This document shows, piece after piece, positions 48,501-63,307 of a stretch of DNA of 64,000 nt. Made by a program: the position numbers and the translations under genes. The stretch is taken from NCBI GenBank assembly GCA_030340625.1, contig JAOPHQ010003992.1, forward strand, positions 115,001 to 179,000, given 5' to 3'. How positions within the stretch are numbered: the stretch's first letter is position 1; every line of letters starts with the position of its first letter. Source of the DNA: Merluccius polli. Taxonomy: Eukaryota; Chordata; Actinopteri; Gadiformes; Merlucciidae. Under the pieces are notes generated by a model that saw only the letters and a list, made by a program, of their open reading frames with translations, did not search any database and was not told where the DNA came from.

Positions 48501-51500
48501 GAATTGTAATGACGGCAAGCAGGACAACATATTCCACAGGGCCTCATAATATTGTTGGTCTCTGTTTATGTAATAACATAGAAATCGGCCAAGTGGGGAC
48601 TGGATTGAGGGCATTGTGGGCTGCATGGACTAGGGCCGAGAAAAAACCGCTTCAGTGACTTGGCCCCCTTCTTTTGAGAAGTTCCAGATGCCGAGCGAAA
48701 CTTTTGCTGGCAGTGGTTTGGGGAAAATGTAAATGTGAATGCCCACTTCAAAGCGCTTTACAAATTCTGTGCGCTCAGCAGGCAAAGTATTGATTTGGGA
48801 ATTTTCTAAACTTTATCTGATGAGCAGGGGATGACAGGCTGTTCGCAGGGCTTTCATTTCCCCCAGAATTTCTCACCGTTTCTGTGAAAACGCTGCTCAT
48901 CTGTGTCACATTGTGCGTGATTAACCGATGGTCACAACATTACTGCTAACGGATAAATTACCGCCCTCCTATTCTCTAATCTCTATTCTCTCTCTCTCTC
49001 TCTCTCTCTCCCACTCTCTTTCTCTCCGTCTGTTTCTCTCTATATATGGTCTTTTTATTCAACACTCAAAGCTGATTTGAATAAAGAACAAAACAAGAAG
49101 ACAAATGCACGTTTCTTCAAGGTTAAATTATAAAAATGCAGATTTGGTACCCTTCATATGTTAAAAACACCTTCATGAGTCTGGCATGAACTACGCAATA
49201 AAGGAGAAGAAGAAGAAAAAAGCAGCCTGTTGAGCCTCGTCGATCAGCGTACTTTGAGCCAAGACATTTTAGAGGCAAGAACGCTCTTGATATGTTGTGA
49301 GCTTTGAGTAACAGCTGTTTGACAGCCTAATCACACTTGAGTATGTAGCCTTGAATGAAGTCAGTGTGAATATTAAATGTGCACATGGAGAACATATAGC
49401 TCTCCCTAACCCTAACCCTGATCTCTTATGACTTATTGACTGCATAGGTTTTTTTTAAATTTAATTTGTTGAATACAGTATTGACACTTCTGTGGTAGTT
49501 GATTTGAGGTCATTTTTTAAGAAAGAAGTAAAAAAAAAAAAACTGATCAATTATTCATCAGAATGTGTCTCTCTGCACCCTGCTGCAGGTACTGAAAAAA
49601 AAAAATCACTTTGACTCCCGTCCGATCATTCATCTTCTGTGTCATTTCACAGTGGGACTGAGACAGCGGCCGCCATATGAGTACGAGGAGGAGCACACAT
49701 ACGACAATACACATTACAGTCTGGATTTGCTAAATGGACTATTGGACCATGGGGGCAGTTCATGGTCCATGTCAACAAGAACAGTGTGTTTGTTCTTGCT
49801 TATGCAGAGGAGAGAGAGAGAGAGAGACTCTGGACATTTTCTGTGTAGGGAGAGAGGGAGGAAGGAAGGGGGGGTGGTGGTTGGTGTTGGCAACTGACAG
49901 CAACAGTCCTTATGAAAGAAAGAAAGAAAGAAAGAAAAAAAAACATTTCTCGGCTAGTGAAAGAATTACCAATAAAGGTAGAGGGGGGGGGGGGGGGTCT
50001 TTCTTCGAGCTGCCCAGGGCATCCCTAGCCCCGGGACAACACTGCCTCCACGTACGCACCCATGCCTCATTCATGCGCTGACCTCGCCATCACCTCGCGG
50101 AGAACGAGACGCTGCGGATGGCGCCGGGGAGCTGAGGGAGGCGTTTTGAGCGCTCACAGTCGTCCCCGGCCGGCGCACTGAGAGTTCATTAGCCCCGCGC
50201 TAATCCCCTATGGCTTCATTACATACATTCCCCATATTAGGCACTTTTCACCAAGTATGCAGCATTATGCACAAGGATATAACTGGCGGTGATGGGTTGG
50301 GGTGTGTATGTGTATGTGTGTATGTGTATGTGTGTGTGTGTGTGTGTGGGGGGGATAAGCTAGCAAGCTAGCGAGCAAGCGATCCAGACCGGGTGTTTTG
50401 GAAACTGTGAGCACAGGCAGAAATGTCCATCGGCCCAAATTGTGAGTAAGGAGTAGTAGGCCCTTCGTAGGTTCGTTCTCTCTCTCAAGCCATTTTTTTT
50501 GTGTGGAGCTAGAGTAAGCCCAGGGCACCGGGTAGAGAGGAAAAAACAACACAATGTATGCTGTAAAATGATCTATGTTTTGGCGGTACTGGCAGCGAGC
50601 ATGCTATTTGACAAGGATTGAGCTGGGGATGGATTCACCTCGCAGCTATGCTAATTGCAAAACAAACTGCACAGCAGGAATAATCGACACGTGTGCAGCA
50701 GCATGTACTGTGTGTGTGTGTGTGTGTGTGTGTGGGGGGGCTATAGGGAGTTAACACAGGCAGCTTTTAGTCTACGTCCCATGCAAATGCATTTAACCAT
50801 TTTAGCATTTGCTTAACATTCAATTACACATTCATAGATGCTGATTGGCCAGAACCTGCGATCAATCAATTAGCCGGGGCTAACAATCAATGCTTGGAGC
50901 GGCGCTGGCTAGACAAACCCAAAGTGAATGCTGCGCGGTGGCGTAAACATTGCATCAGCAGCAAGCGCAGTCAGAACACGAACCTCATGAGACGCTAATA
51001 TAACAACACCATCGCTCAGGGCAATCTGAATGTCTCCACGTTTTAATAAAGTCCTTGTTTCTCTTTTATTCCCAACTCTCGCTCTGTCTCTTTCTCTCAT
51101 GCGCACACTCTATGAAAATGGCCTACCAGGCGTAGCTAATCAAGCCTTTTTTTAATGAGCGGCACGCCATTGGTTGGCGAGGGGAAGGGGGTGGGAGGCG
51201 ATGGGAAACTGGGTATACTGTAATCTCCAGCCAATATAGCGTATGCTTTGATGAAATGCTTGGGATTCATGTCAAAGTCACAGTGCCAGAGAGGACACTT
51301 TGTCATTATGATAATATTTCTATGAATAAAAATAATGAACTTCCTAAAGAATCCATGCAAATGCTGATTGGAGACTGAAACCCTTTGTCACAAGTGGATG
51401 AAGAAGGAGAAATTAAATATTAGCCTGAAGAATTTTCTGTCACATTCAAACTTGCATTTGATATAACTTTCAATTGCTATGCATGCTACAGGAAATCAGA

Positions 51501-52522
51501 TGTCATATCGACTGATTGGAGTACTTAGTCATGGACCGGTCAAGATCCCGGTAAAAAGAAATTGTTACCGTTACACTTCATCCAAAGGAGAGCATCCTAA
51601 CAAGAAAATATACATAATATTTCATATATTTAAAGGCCTCTGCTGCAACAATAATACAAAATGAGAAATGTTGATTAAGTTGCCCGAGATGACACCAAGC
51701 TATTGGTATAGCATTATCGTTGTAGGAAGTGGACACTGTTATTTTATTTCCCACTCACAGCTTGACATTAAAACAACATCGAGGGACGCCAGCGCAGCAT
51801 TAGTCCCTCTGGGCACGCTCGCTGGGCACCTGGGTTTGTTCGCAACTTGTGACATTGTTTTTCCTATATTGTTGTGAAAAGACGGATTAAGTTTATAGGC
51901 TGTCTGTCGCCGTCTCTCTTCGGTTCTCGGTCTCCTGTGCGTTGAGACCCGGGTGTCAAGAAAACATGTTCGCCATTCAAAACTTCAGGAAACAGAGCAA
52001 AGAGGTGGTGCGTGGGCGGATAGAGGATGTTCTGGGGGTTGGTGGGGATGGGGATGAGAGACTGGAGATAATGTGAGAAGAGATCTGAAAGAATGGACGT
52101 TGGCTTCATCTTCTTAGAGAGCCCTCCTCTCTTTTAATCTGCAGGTCTGTCATTATGTGCCCATTATACTCATTGAAATATGTTCTTTCATTTATACGGT
52201 TTTCATTTTTCGATTCCCTCCACTCACACACACACACACACACACACATGCGCATGCACGAACGCATGCACGCACACACACACACACACACACTCAGAGG
52301 TGCAAGGCACAAACACATGCCGCCTACAGTTACACAGCCACATTGTACTTTCTTGTTTGATATCAGTGTGATATCGGGGGGGTACACTAACACCCACACA
52401 CATACACACACTAACACACACACACACATGACAGCCTTGTCTCCAGCACTTATTAGTGCATTAAGTCTGATCACTGACAACCCGCATCAGGAAGTGTTAA
52501 TAATTCACATCCACCACTAATT

Positions 52523-52561
<39 letters not shown>

Positions 52562-54415
52562 GTCTTACTCAAAAACCCCACGGATGTGTGCGTGCCTGTG
52601 TGTGAGTGTGTGTGTGTGTTTTACAGGTTGCACCTGTTTCCTCTATTCATAGATTGGGAAAAGGAGCAGAGTTGGATTATTTCTGTGTATTAACAGTTTC
52701 ATCATGAAATAAAAAGAGTGAAGGTGAAAATACAGGCGAATACTAACATGGCAATTTCTATTCTGTGTTTCAAGAACGATATTGTATGTTGCTGACAGGA
52801 GTGGCCGATGTGTTAAAAATAAGAGGGAGACGAAATGACACCTGGGAAATTGCGAATGACCTCCCAGTCACCAGACTGCCTTGTTATTTAGTCATGGCGG
52901 GAGAATATTATGTTTCAGGGACACAAAGAAATCATATCCAAGAGATGAACTATGGAGAGCCTGTCAGTAACCTGCCCCATCGCTGTGATAACAGCCCCGG
53001 GGCAAAAACCAACACACACACACACAACCAAGACAATGCCTACGCCGAAAACAAAATGGAGATGTATTTTTTGAAAGAGGACAACACAACAACAACAAAA
53101 ATAGTATACTGTTTACCTGCTCCAATGAGTGCAGCTTTCAATCACTGCATCACGGATAAAGGATCAGGTTGAGGTCAAGGATGAGGTTTAAATATCTGTC
53201 AGCATTATTTCATCAATGTCATTTAATTTAATCAACAAAGGGTTCATTTCAAAATCTGATTCTAAATCATTGCATGGAGGGCCATGCACCATGTCTTGAC
53301 TATAGTCTGTGACTTAAGCCAATGGTCTGTCTGTGCTGTTGAATTCACATATAGGTGCGGTGGCTTGTGCGTCAAACTCGCTGACAAGGAATCACTTCGT
53401 TGTTATATAAAGTTGTATTGCTCATGGCAGTGTAATAACATGGTGCACTGCGGGGCACACAGGGTTAGCGTTGCATGAGGAGGAGACAACACAGCCATGC
53501 ATTAGTTATGGATTACCGCTTTCAGAAGAAATAATCATTTCCCTTTGGCCAGGAGAAGTTTCAGTTCCTCTACTTTCCCCGCCCACCCTGCACTGTATTG
53601 AGAGGAGCAAAATAATGGGCTTTGACAAAATGGTATGGAAAGTGAGTATTGATTGTATCAAGATTTCCCGCTACATTTATATACAATTATAATATAATAA
53701 CATCATATATAATATACAGTTTTTAAATTTTGTCGACGTAGATTATATTCAGACCTGCGCGTAAAATAACTTTTACTTGCAAAAGGGATTAAAAGTTGAC
53801 TTTGAAGTGCTCAGAGGGATTCGAGCGCCGTTCGAGCGGGCGCAACTTGAAACGGCTTTAAACGGAGAAATCAATCACATACGCGACGTCTCATTAATCA
53901 TGTATACATCCAGCGCTATGGGTACATCCAAGACGTGTGAGCGCGCTGGAAGCATTTCAGACAGGTTGCCCGTTAATTGGATGTTATTCAAGAACACTTC
54001 CTTGAACACAACTCCATCCAATCCTCGGCATTATGCGGTGTTTCCCTGTGCGGTGTGTGGTTGAGTGTGCAATGATGATGGCAGCAAATGAAACCTGAAC
54101 AATGCGATCAGTGCTGTGTCGTTTCTCTTGGCTGGGCCAGAATATTCCCCAGGGAGAGTTGTCAGACTGTGTTAAACTCCAGCTCCCCAGTCCACATTGT
54201 CTTTCGATGACCCTTCAACCTAGACAGAACCCGGCGCTGTGTGTGCAGACTCACACATCGATGGCGGAGTGAGGGTTTTTAAAAGAATCATGCGGCAGTC
54301 TATCATATTGTCTACACAAGACTATACACTATACACTATACACTACACACACACACACACACACACAGAAGTAATTACCTTCAACTGCACACACCCATCT
54401 TCAACCTCCCCCCCT

Positions 54416-54450
<35 letters not shown>

Positions 54451-54794
54451 ACAGCGGTAACTGCAAGTCCTGGGAAGCTCCATATTCCCCCTTCTTGTTC
54501 TCAGCACTTATCTGGTCCTCCACTAGGTACTCTGAGGCTGGTGACATCTGGCTGGTACCCCAGCGTGAAGCCTCCTCCTCCTCCTCCCTATCTCTCTGGA
54601 GCACACAGCACTCCCCCAGCACCACAGGACATGGCTCTATTAACATCCACCCCTCCCTCCCTCCCTCCCCCAATCCCTCACCCCACCCAGCCCTTCCTAC
54701 TGAAGTAAATAAACACATGAATAACAATCTGCGTCTTCGTCTTATTGAGAAGACGCACAGTTTTTAATGGTGGGATCCTAAGGGGCGTGTGAGT

Positions 54795-54858
<64 letters not shown>

Positions 54859-55241
54859 GCTCCCTATCTCTGTTGGTGTTGTCTTCTCAGTACAGGTATA
54901 AGATGGAGATTCTGTGTGTGTTGTGGCAGTTCGCACCCGGGTGAGGTCATACCAGTTAACCTTGAAGATACACACTTTGCGCCAATGTAAGGTGTTAACA
55001 AATTAGTTTTATTAAGTAAAGGATTTTTGGGGGGTTTGGGGGGGCTAACAGTCTCTCTCGGCCCGAGGACACACAGGAGAAGAGTGGTAACAAGCAGGGT
55101 AATGGGGTAATGAACAACAGCGGTCCTTTAACAAGTTCCTCTTATAATTACTCTCCTTCTACCGATTAAACAACGCAGATCTGGTGTGGCCGGTGGCCGC
55201 TGATCCCACCCTGGCTCTGCTTGCGTTGTACTGGCTTGTGA

Positions 55242-55279
<38 letters not shown>

Positions 55280-55469
55280 GTGTCTGTTTATGTAATGTGA
55301 GGCCTGATTAGGGAGTGGTTTTCAGGTGAGGCCGATCGCCAAAAGACCGGGAGCAGCTGTGCAGAGTAAAATTGATCATTAACGACCTCCGCCAGCTTCT
55401 GCTGCTGTCCTCGGTGCTGATGTCTCTCCCCAGCCTCTGTGGAGGGCCTTGGCAGCCTGGTCAACTCTA

Positions 55470-55505
<36 letters not shown>

Positions 55506-57244
55506 GGGGCTTTTTTTTCGTTTTCTTAACGACACACGCATTTCTTTTTTCCTGTTCCCCCAGAGCTGGTTATTTAAGATGGCCCAGTTGCCTTGGGAGA
55601 GATTAAAGCTTTGAATGGTGCCCATGGCTGGCCTGGCTCTACTTTTGCTCTCCAATTCTCGGTCTCAGCGGCTGTCAAAATATTGCTCTAATTTAGTGTA
55701 ATCTTATTTCAAATTATGAAGTCTTATTTCAAAAATATATACTTTTATTTGAATGCTTAATTATGCAGACGCGGGGAACAGACGGGGAAGCGCGCCGCTT
55801 TCATTTTTAGAACATCCCTTTTAGCTGCGGCCGTTAAAAAGTAGCACGCATGATGGCGTCGTTACGTTATATTATACCCCAGCTTTACTGGGATGAGGAC
55901 GTGGCGGCGAAGCGGTTCCGTCTACTGCTACCCATGGTCTGTTAGGCCTCTCCTTCCCTCGCTCGTGTCACGATGGCCTCATTGCCGGAGAGCCACTCTC
56001 GGAAGCGGGAGCTGTGCCGCACGCAGGAAGTGGGCGCGGACTTGGGGAACGGCGGGAAGCGCAATTGTCAGGTGCTCCACCTGTGTTTACCCCGCTGTCA
56101 TATCCGTGAGCGAAAGTCACATGTGCCCCCCTTCTTATCTGTGTGTGTGTGTGTGTGTGCGCGTCCGTGCGTGCGCGTGAGTGTGCCTGTGGGGGCTGAA
56201 GATAAACAGACGGTAAACATCTTTGGCTTCGCACTTTTCCCCTCCCCGCTGATTTACAAATAAAAAAATAAATGTGTCCTCACAAAGATGGAGCCTCCTC
56301 ACTCTCCTCCTCACTCTCCTCCTCCTCCTCCTACCCTGCATGTTCCAAGGAGAAATCTAGGGTAGCGTCATGTTCCAGATGTTTGTCGGCCGTATTTGTT
56401 TGTGTTTGTTTACAGATTTTTCTCTTAATGGATTTATGAATTCAGTGGTTCAGTGGTCTCTCTATTCTGTTCATAAATGGTGCTACCTGGCAGCAAATTA
56501 AAACAAACACACTTTCCATTACGGACTGCGGAGCATCTCCGAAGTACCTTTAATAAAAAAAACAAAAACAAAAAGAGGAAAGTGGGAGGGTTGCAGGCAG
56601 ACAGTGTGGCGTGCCAAACTCTGCATTACTGAGTGCGGGGGAAAGCTAGAGAGAGATGGCTTCTCGGTCTCTCGCAAAAACATTTCTTGTCCCCCCCCCC
56701 GCGGGCTCGTGCGCTGTACTCTCCCCTCTCTCTGCCCAGTAGCGCCTCTTTGTTCCTGTGTTCTGCCTCGTTCCGCTCTCCTCCTTTCCTCTCCCACTTC
56801 CCCCCCCCCGCCTCATTGGTGTTGCATCAACACTATCCTTGTGCACCTATAGCATCCTACGACCCCACCCTCCTTCATCCAGCCCCCCTCTCTCTCTCTC
56901 TCTGCCTCTGTCTAACTGCTAATTCACCCTCTCTTTCCCCATCTATCTCTCCCTCCCTCCCCCCCCCCTCTCTCTCTCTCTTTTTACCTGCTGGGCTGTT
57001 TTCCGCAAAACGTGACAGAAGATGCCAGTCAGAGATGGGTTGCCAGAACGACAAAGAAAAAGAGAAAAAACACATGACAGAGAAAGAGAGAGAGAGAGGA
57101 AAGAGAGAGAGACACACACACACACACACACATACACACACACACAGGCACACCCCCCCCCCCCCCCACCACCCCCCCTCCACCCACTCAAACAAATGCT
57201 GGCTCTTGCGGCCACTGGGACTGGGGGGAAGAGAGAGAGATTGG

Positions 57245-57281
<37 letters not shown>

Positions 57282-57590
57282 CAGCCTGAGCTGTCATCCC
57301 CCCTCGCTGCTCCTGCTACAAATGCTTTCATGCTAAAAATGGAGGATCTCCTCCCTTGTCTCTCCTTGTCGGGTTTCTTCCCCCCCACCGTTCCCTCTCT
57401 TCTTTCTCCACACACAGAGACGACGTGTCTGTGTGCGAACCCGGCGCCAGTTGACAGGGCCGCGCACGTGGGAGGTCACTGTTAGCGCATGTGGGAGGTC
57501 ACTGTTAGGGAAGGATAGTACACCGTTCCTCCTTCATTTATTACCCTTCCCTGTTGTGAGCGAGCGTGTGTGTATGTGTGTGTGTGTCCG

Positions 57591-57623
<33 letters not shown>

Positions 57624-57922
57624 TATATAAACAAAGGGAGCATGATTGGAGGACCGATTTAATGAAAACGGTGTCAGGTGATCGTTAGCAGCGCAAACAG
57701 TACATGACAGTGTGAGTGGGTGTGAGCTTCAGCATCCAGCCGACACCCACACACACACTGGGTGTGGGCTGTCCTGCTGCAGTAAGGGCGCGTGGAGACG
57801 CACACATTTCTTCTCAAAGACATAACTAAGAAATATGTATATAATATAGATAGACCTATATATATATCTATATCTATATATCTATATATCTATATATCTA
57901 TATCTATATGTGTGTATATATC

Positions 57923-57990
<68 letters not shown>

Positions 57991-59938
57991 TATATTTCCA
58001 TGGAGGATCCATGGAGATATATGTATAGCCAGAGACATAGAGGTATATTTAGAGATGTATAGGCTATATGTCTTGGTGACGTCCGGTTTTATGTGGCAGG
58101 TGTCTGGACTCCATAGTGAAGGGCCGGATATAGCCGGCACAGTCCCACATTTTCACAGAGCTAATGCTGGCTGGCAGAAAAACAACACTATTATCTTTCC
58201 GCCGCTATTATATGAAGCCCTGGAGTCGCCCCGCGAACGGCTTACGACAAGGAACTAAATGGGAGGCGACACATCAACCAAGACATGTTAGTGACGAACC
58301 CGACTGTCTGGCCATTATTCTCATTTTCCGCCGAGAGCAGCCAAGCGTGAAGACGCAACATGTTGTTGTTGTTGGTGGTTTTTTTTGTTTTGGTGCTCTT
58401 TAAGCCAACCTGATGGAAAAAAACTTAATGAGTTGATTCTCGTCATAAACTGCCCCATCAAAATACATGTTCAACAATAAAGAACATTTTTCATCCAATA
58501 GGCCTCTCTTTAATGTCGTTTTCATTAAATCCGGTCCCTCTGGATTAAAGGACATATACTTAAAAAATGACTCCTGTGTGCGGTGGGAGAACCGTTGGCG
58601 TCGTGCCGTTATCTAATTCAGTTGTGATAACTGATAACTTATTCAGATGAGGCCGAGGGTTTCTTAATGGTCGCGGACAGCGTTTATGACAAAGATACAT
58701 GAAAGTGCTGCCACAGAACAACGTCTCTGTAATGAACCTCACTACTTTATAACGCCGTTACATCATTCAGAGCGGGACCCGCACCCGCAGGCATGCTGGG
58801 AAGTAATTGTCAATTAAAGTCCAAATCAAATCCGCAGCTAGGAGGGACATTAGCAGTCAGGTAGAAGTCCAGGACAGCAATTTTAATTCTTTCTTAATCA
58901 GTTTTTTTTTTCTTCTACATCGAGTGGAGATTTAATACTTCATCATCGCTGCGCAGTGACAACTCTCCCGCGGTGTCGTCGTCGTCTTGCACCACGAGTT
59001 CATGCCTCCGCCGCGCGCGCAATAAGTAACAACGCTGCGTCACCAAAAATGTTGCATAAAAAAACAGAATGGGTGTTTAACATATAACAGGCTGGAGCAA
59101 TGACTCGTGAGCGCCGAGCGCATAAGCGCTGCTAATCCTTTTTAAGCTCATGTGCTTTACAATAACCCAGTCATTTGCTTGCTTCGTCAAATTATAATTC
59201 CAGATCCTTCTCTTTTCTCTCTCCAATGCAGGATTTAAAGATAAATCACCGGCGTTGGAAATATGTGGTGTGTGTGTGTAATGTGTGGTTGTCAGTGTGA
59301 TGTAATGTGTGTGTGTGTGTGTGCAGTGGCGGACTGGCACCAAAAAGAGGCCCTGGCAATTTTGACAGAGAGAGGCCACATTGTCTTCTCAGGTCATCTG
59401 CAACCATGGACGTCGCTAGCAATTGGGAACAAAATTCGGCCCTAGAATTTTTCTCCGATGGGGGGGGGGTCGCCGCCTGCAGCTCCGCTTTATTTTGTAT
59501 TATTTTTATTTATTCATTTATTGATTTGCGGCCGCCTATTGACGCAGCCACTCTGCTTTATTTATTTACTTACCCTATTTATTCATTTATTTAGTTATTT
59601 GCGGCCATGTTGTATTGATACAGCCGCTCCGCTCCGCTTTATTGCGGCCGCATCACCAGGCGGCCGCAGTGGCATTTGCCCACATTGCCCAATGGCCAGT
59701 CCGTCCCTGTGTGTGTGTCTGAGTGTAGTATGTATCTGTGTGTGTATTGTGTGTGTAGTGTGTAAAGTGTGTGTCTGTGTGTGTTTGAGGGTGTGTATGT
59801 GTGTGTGTATGTGTCTGTATGTGTGCGTGTGTGTGTGTGTGTGCGCGTGTATGTGTGCGCGTGTGCTTATGTGTCTGTATGTGTGTGTGTGTTTGCGTGT
59901 GTGTGTGTGTGTGTGTGTGCGTGCGTGTGCTTATGTGT

Positions 59939-59974
<36 letters not shown>

Positions 59975-61862
59975 GCTGGCATTAAACAGGCCGTTAGGCG
60001 AATTTCTGGGGCAGAATATGTGCAGCTGAAGGACGGCCGGCCGCCATCGTGTTATTAGCACCAGCAGCACAATAGGGGGAGAAAATAATATGGGGCGGAA
60101 AATCAAACTGTAAACAGAACAGGGAAGTCGGACTGACATTAATTTGAGCGATAACGCTCTCCTGCATGCTAGTAGACAGCATCTCCCATCGCGTTGGCAT
60201 CCTGTCCAAGCTAATGTCCCTCGCCAAGCAGGTTCATGCTCATCCACGCTACCGGAAAACGGAGTTTGACAGCCAAACTCTGCTCCACGCACAGTGGATG
60301 GCTTTACACAGGGAGGGGCTAGATCTTCACCGGTATTATTTTGACCTCTCTGATGTCCTAGCCCCTTCATACAGCCAAGCCCACGTTAAGTCTTTAGGTT
60401 TATTTAAGGTCTGGAAAAGGCTGTAGTCAGGGTGTGTGTGTGTGTGGGTGTATGTCGTCAGTCAAACCTTCACCCGCAGCCGGCTGGATTAGCTTTAACC
60501 AATCAGATCCCAGTAACGTTGATCTGGTTCATAGACAAAATGTCAAAATGATGGATGTAGACGTCACCTGTCACCCGTTGGTTTACGCACAACCGTTGTG
60601 AAGCCTTAGATTTTACATTAAGGGCACCGCCAATGCTTGAGGTTTTTCTGCAACCAGCAGAGGACATGATCCATACTTGGCACACTGAGGGTGGGAGTTA
60701 AATGGCCGCCCCGCAGTAGTCTGTGGCCAAAACTCATTAATATTAAATCCTTAATCACTCTTTAATTAAATAAAACTGTCAAACGAGGCTTTTCAAAATG
60801 AATAATATGGAGATGTACTAGCCTCTAAGATTCTAACCGAAAGCAGAATAAATGTATTCGCTTTATATTACAAGAATGAAATCACAATGTTCCCTGACTT
60901 AGAATGATGACCAGTCTTTTCGCATCCAACCACAACGAGTCACCTACAGGCCGTTAGTTGAACTACATGTTAGGTGCGTCTGCGTGGGCTTCACAAACAG
61001 GTGGTCATGGCTGCCGCTTGGTCTGGTTACATCTTGAAAAGCCGTCAACGCCAATCTTTCCCCACTTTTCTTTTGGCATCAACCTCAAGTACTAGACTGA
61101 CTAGAGTTTACTATGCAGCTTCACATGCATAGGGTTTGTTTGTTTGGTCCGAGCTCAATCCAAGTTCAATATGTTTGACTCTAGAGGTCCGTTTACACTC
61201 CAGCCCAGACATCTCAAGGCAAAACCTGAGCTAGAGATGAGATTTCCCCCTAGCTTGAACAAAGCCCTTTCCTTTGTCTACCTAGAGCAATATGTAGGGG
61301 CTGCATCCCATTGGCCCCCCCATTGGCTCTAATTGGACAATCATTTGTTGTTCTTTTATATATAACTTCCAATCAGCAACAGAAGGTGTTTTGATAGTGG
61401 TAAAGGTCAGATAATTACCTGCACAGCCTTCACATGGCATTTTGAGTAATACAGTAATTTGAAAAATGGGGCACATTTTTTGTGAGGTTGAATTACTTAT
61501 TCCAAGCAATTTTCGAGTGTCATGTTTTTTTCTTTTTCTTTTTCTCTTACATGAATGGCAGTCAATGGTACTCGGTAAGGGAGGTTGAGTAAATATTGAC
61601 TGCAGACACCTGCACATGAACCTTGCCAAAAGCAGACATTTGTGGCCTAAATGACCCAGCATGAACCCTGGAAAGAAACCACTTTGTTATTCGGTGCTGC
61701 AAAAACGGACGGCCATTCACCGGGAGACTGCAGAGCGCAACATTTCTCTCAGAGATTCCTTCATTACCATTTTGAATGGCGGGGACTTTACAAAGTCGAA
61801 TCAAGCAAGAATCAAACTGATGCATTGGTTGGATTTGTAAAATATATTCACGATGCCCCCCT

Positions 61863-61911
<49 letters not shown>

Positions 61912-62214
61912 CCCCACTAACGCTCTGCCAACACCTCCCCTGCTGGAAATAGTTTCACTGACAGCAGTGATGATAGCCAACTGTTGTTGCTATCTGGCAC
62001 ATTCAAGTACGAAAGTCGCTCGTGAATCAAACTCGGTTTGTGAAATGTGTGCAAAGCAGATCGGGCAAAAAACGAACAATAGTGTTTTTCTGTGGGATTT
62101 CACAGAGCCCCCCCCCCCCCCCCCCCCCAGCAGATGTATTATTTCACAGTATGTGTGTGTATATGTACAGTATGTGAGTGTGTGTGTGTGTGCGTGTGTA
62201 TGTATGTACAATAT

Positions 62215-62253
<39 letters not shown>

Positions 62254-63264
62254 TTTATCGAAAACCCCCAACCTAAATGTACATAAAAGAAGCACTGAGG
62301 GAAGCAGTGGTTCAGTGCACAGTCAACAAACACACAGGTCCGTCTTTTCTCATTTTGTCCATTCTCTCGAGTCTCTCCTGTACTCTATGGTCACCATTCA
62401 AGACAGATCAACAAACCCAATGTGAGCACCTGGACCGGCAGGTGATATATACACATTTTAAATGTTAAATAAAGACAAAATAAAAATGTCTGTTATTCAA
62501 ATATCTACTTTGTATAACATGAGATTCATCTAGGAAACTAAATGAATGAATCCCTAATCAGACGAATAGTTTGCTATTGCTATATGAGTATAACATTTGC
62601 GTAACTAAAATATTCTTATTGTGTTTAAAAAATATATACTAAAAAAATATATAAAATCCAATGTTATGCCAAGTCCAACATTTGTATGTGAGAGGGTGAA
62701 ACATGATGGCAATGTGAAACGCGTCTGTTTGTCAAATGTAAAAACAGAACCGGACCCTTTATTGAGGACTGCCTGATTTCTATACATGACCGAGGCCTCT
62801 TCATAGGGCAGCGCTACCAAGGACCTGCACTATGCTAATCTGGGATCCAGCAGTCCTACTTTAGAGCTGGGGGGGAGAAGGAGAGCCTGGGCCAGAAACA
62901 CAAAACTGCAAGGGGACAGGACACACGGTTACGCCCCGTTTCCTGTTTCCTGACTGGCAAGATGGAGCTTTCAGAAGAGGATTTGAATAAGTATAATAAG
63001 TACTGTAGAATAATATTTCTACAGTGGCAAGTCTACATGGTGTTGATTTGAAACCTGACACCTGAGTTTAGTTTAACTTACCAGTGCTGGCCGAGTTTGT
63101 GCTTGCCGTTCACCAATTAGACGCTTACAGATCCCCGCCCCCCAGCGACATGATTGGTCGGAAAATAGATTAACCAAAGAAAGAGAAACGCCCCCATTCA
63201 CCAAGATTTGAGCTAGTCTGCTATCAGACTTTACTAAAGTCTGATTTGTGAGACCACACAGCCA

Positions 63265-63307
<43 letters not shown>

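Noticed and set aside
59653..59985. Cys/Val-rich and His/Thr-rich frames near 59.7-60.0 kb
   Set aside because: Both are translations of the TG/CA microsatellite.
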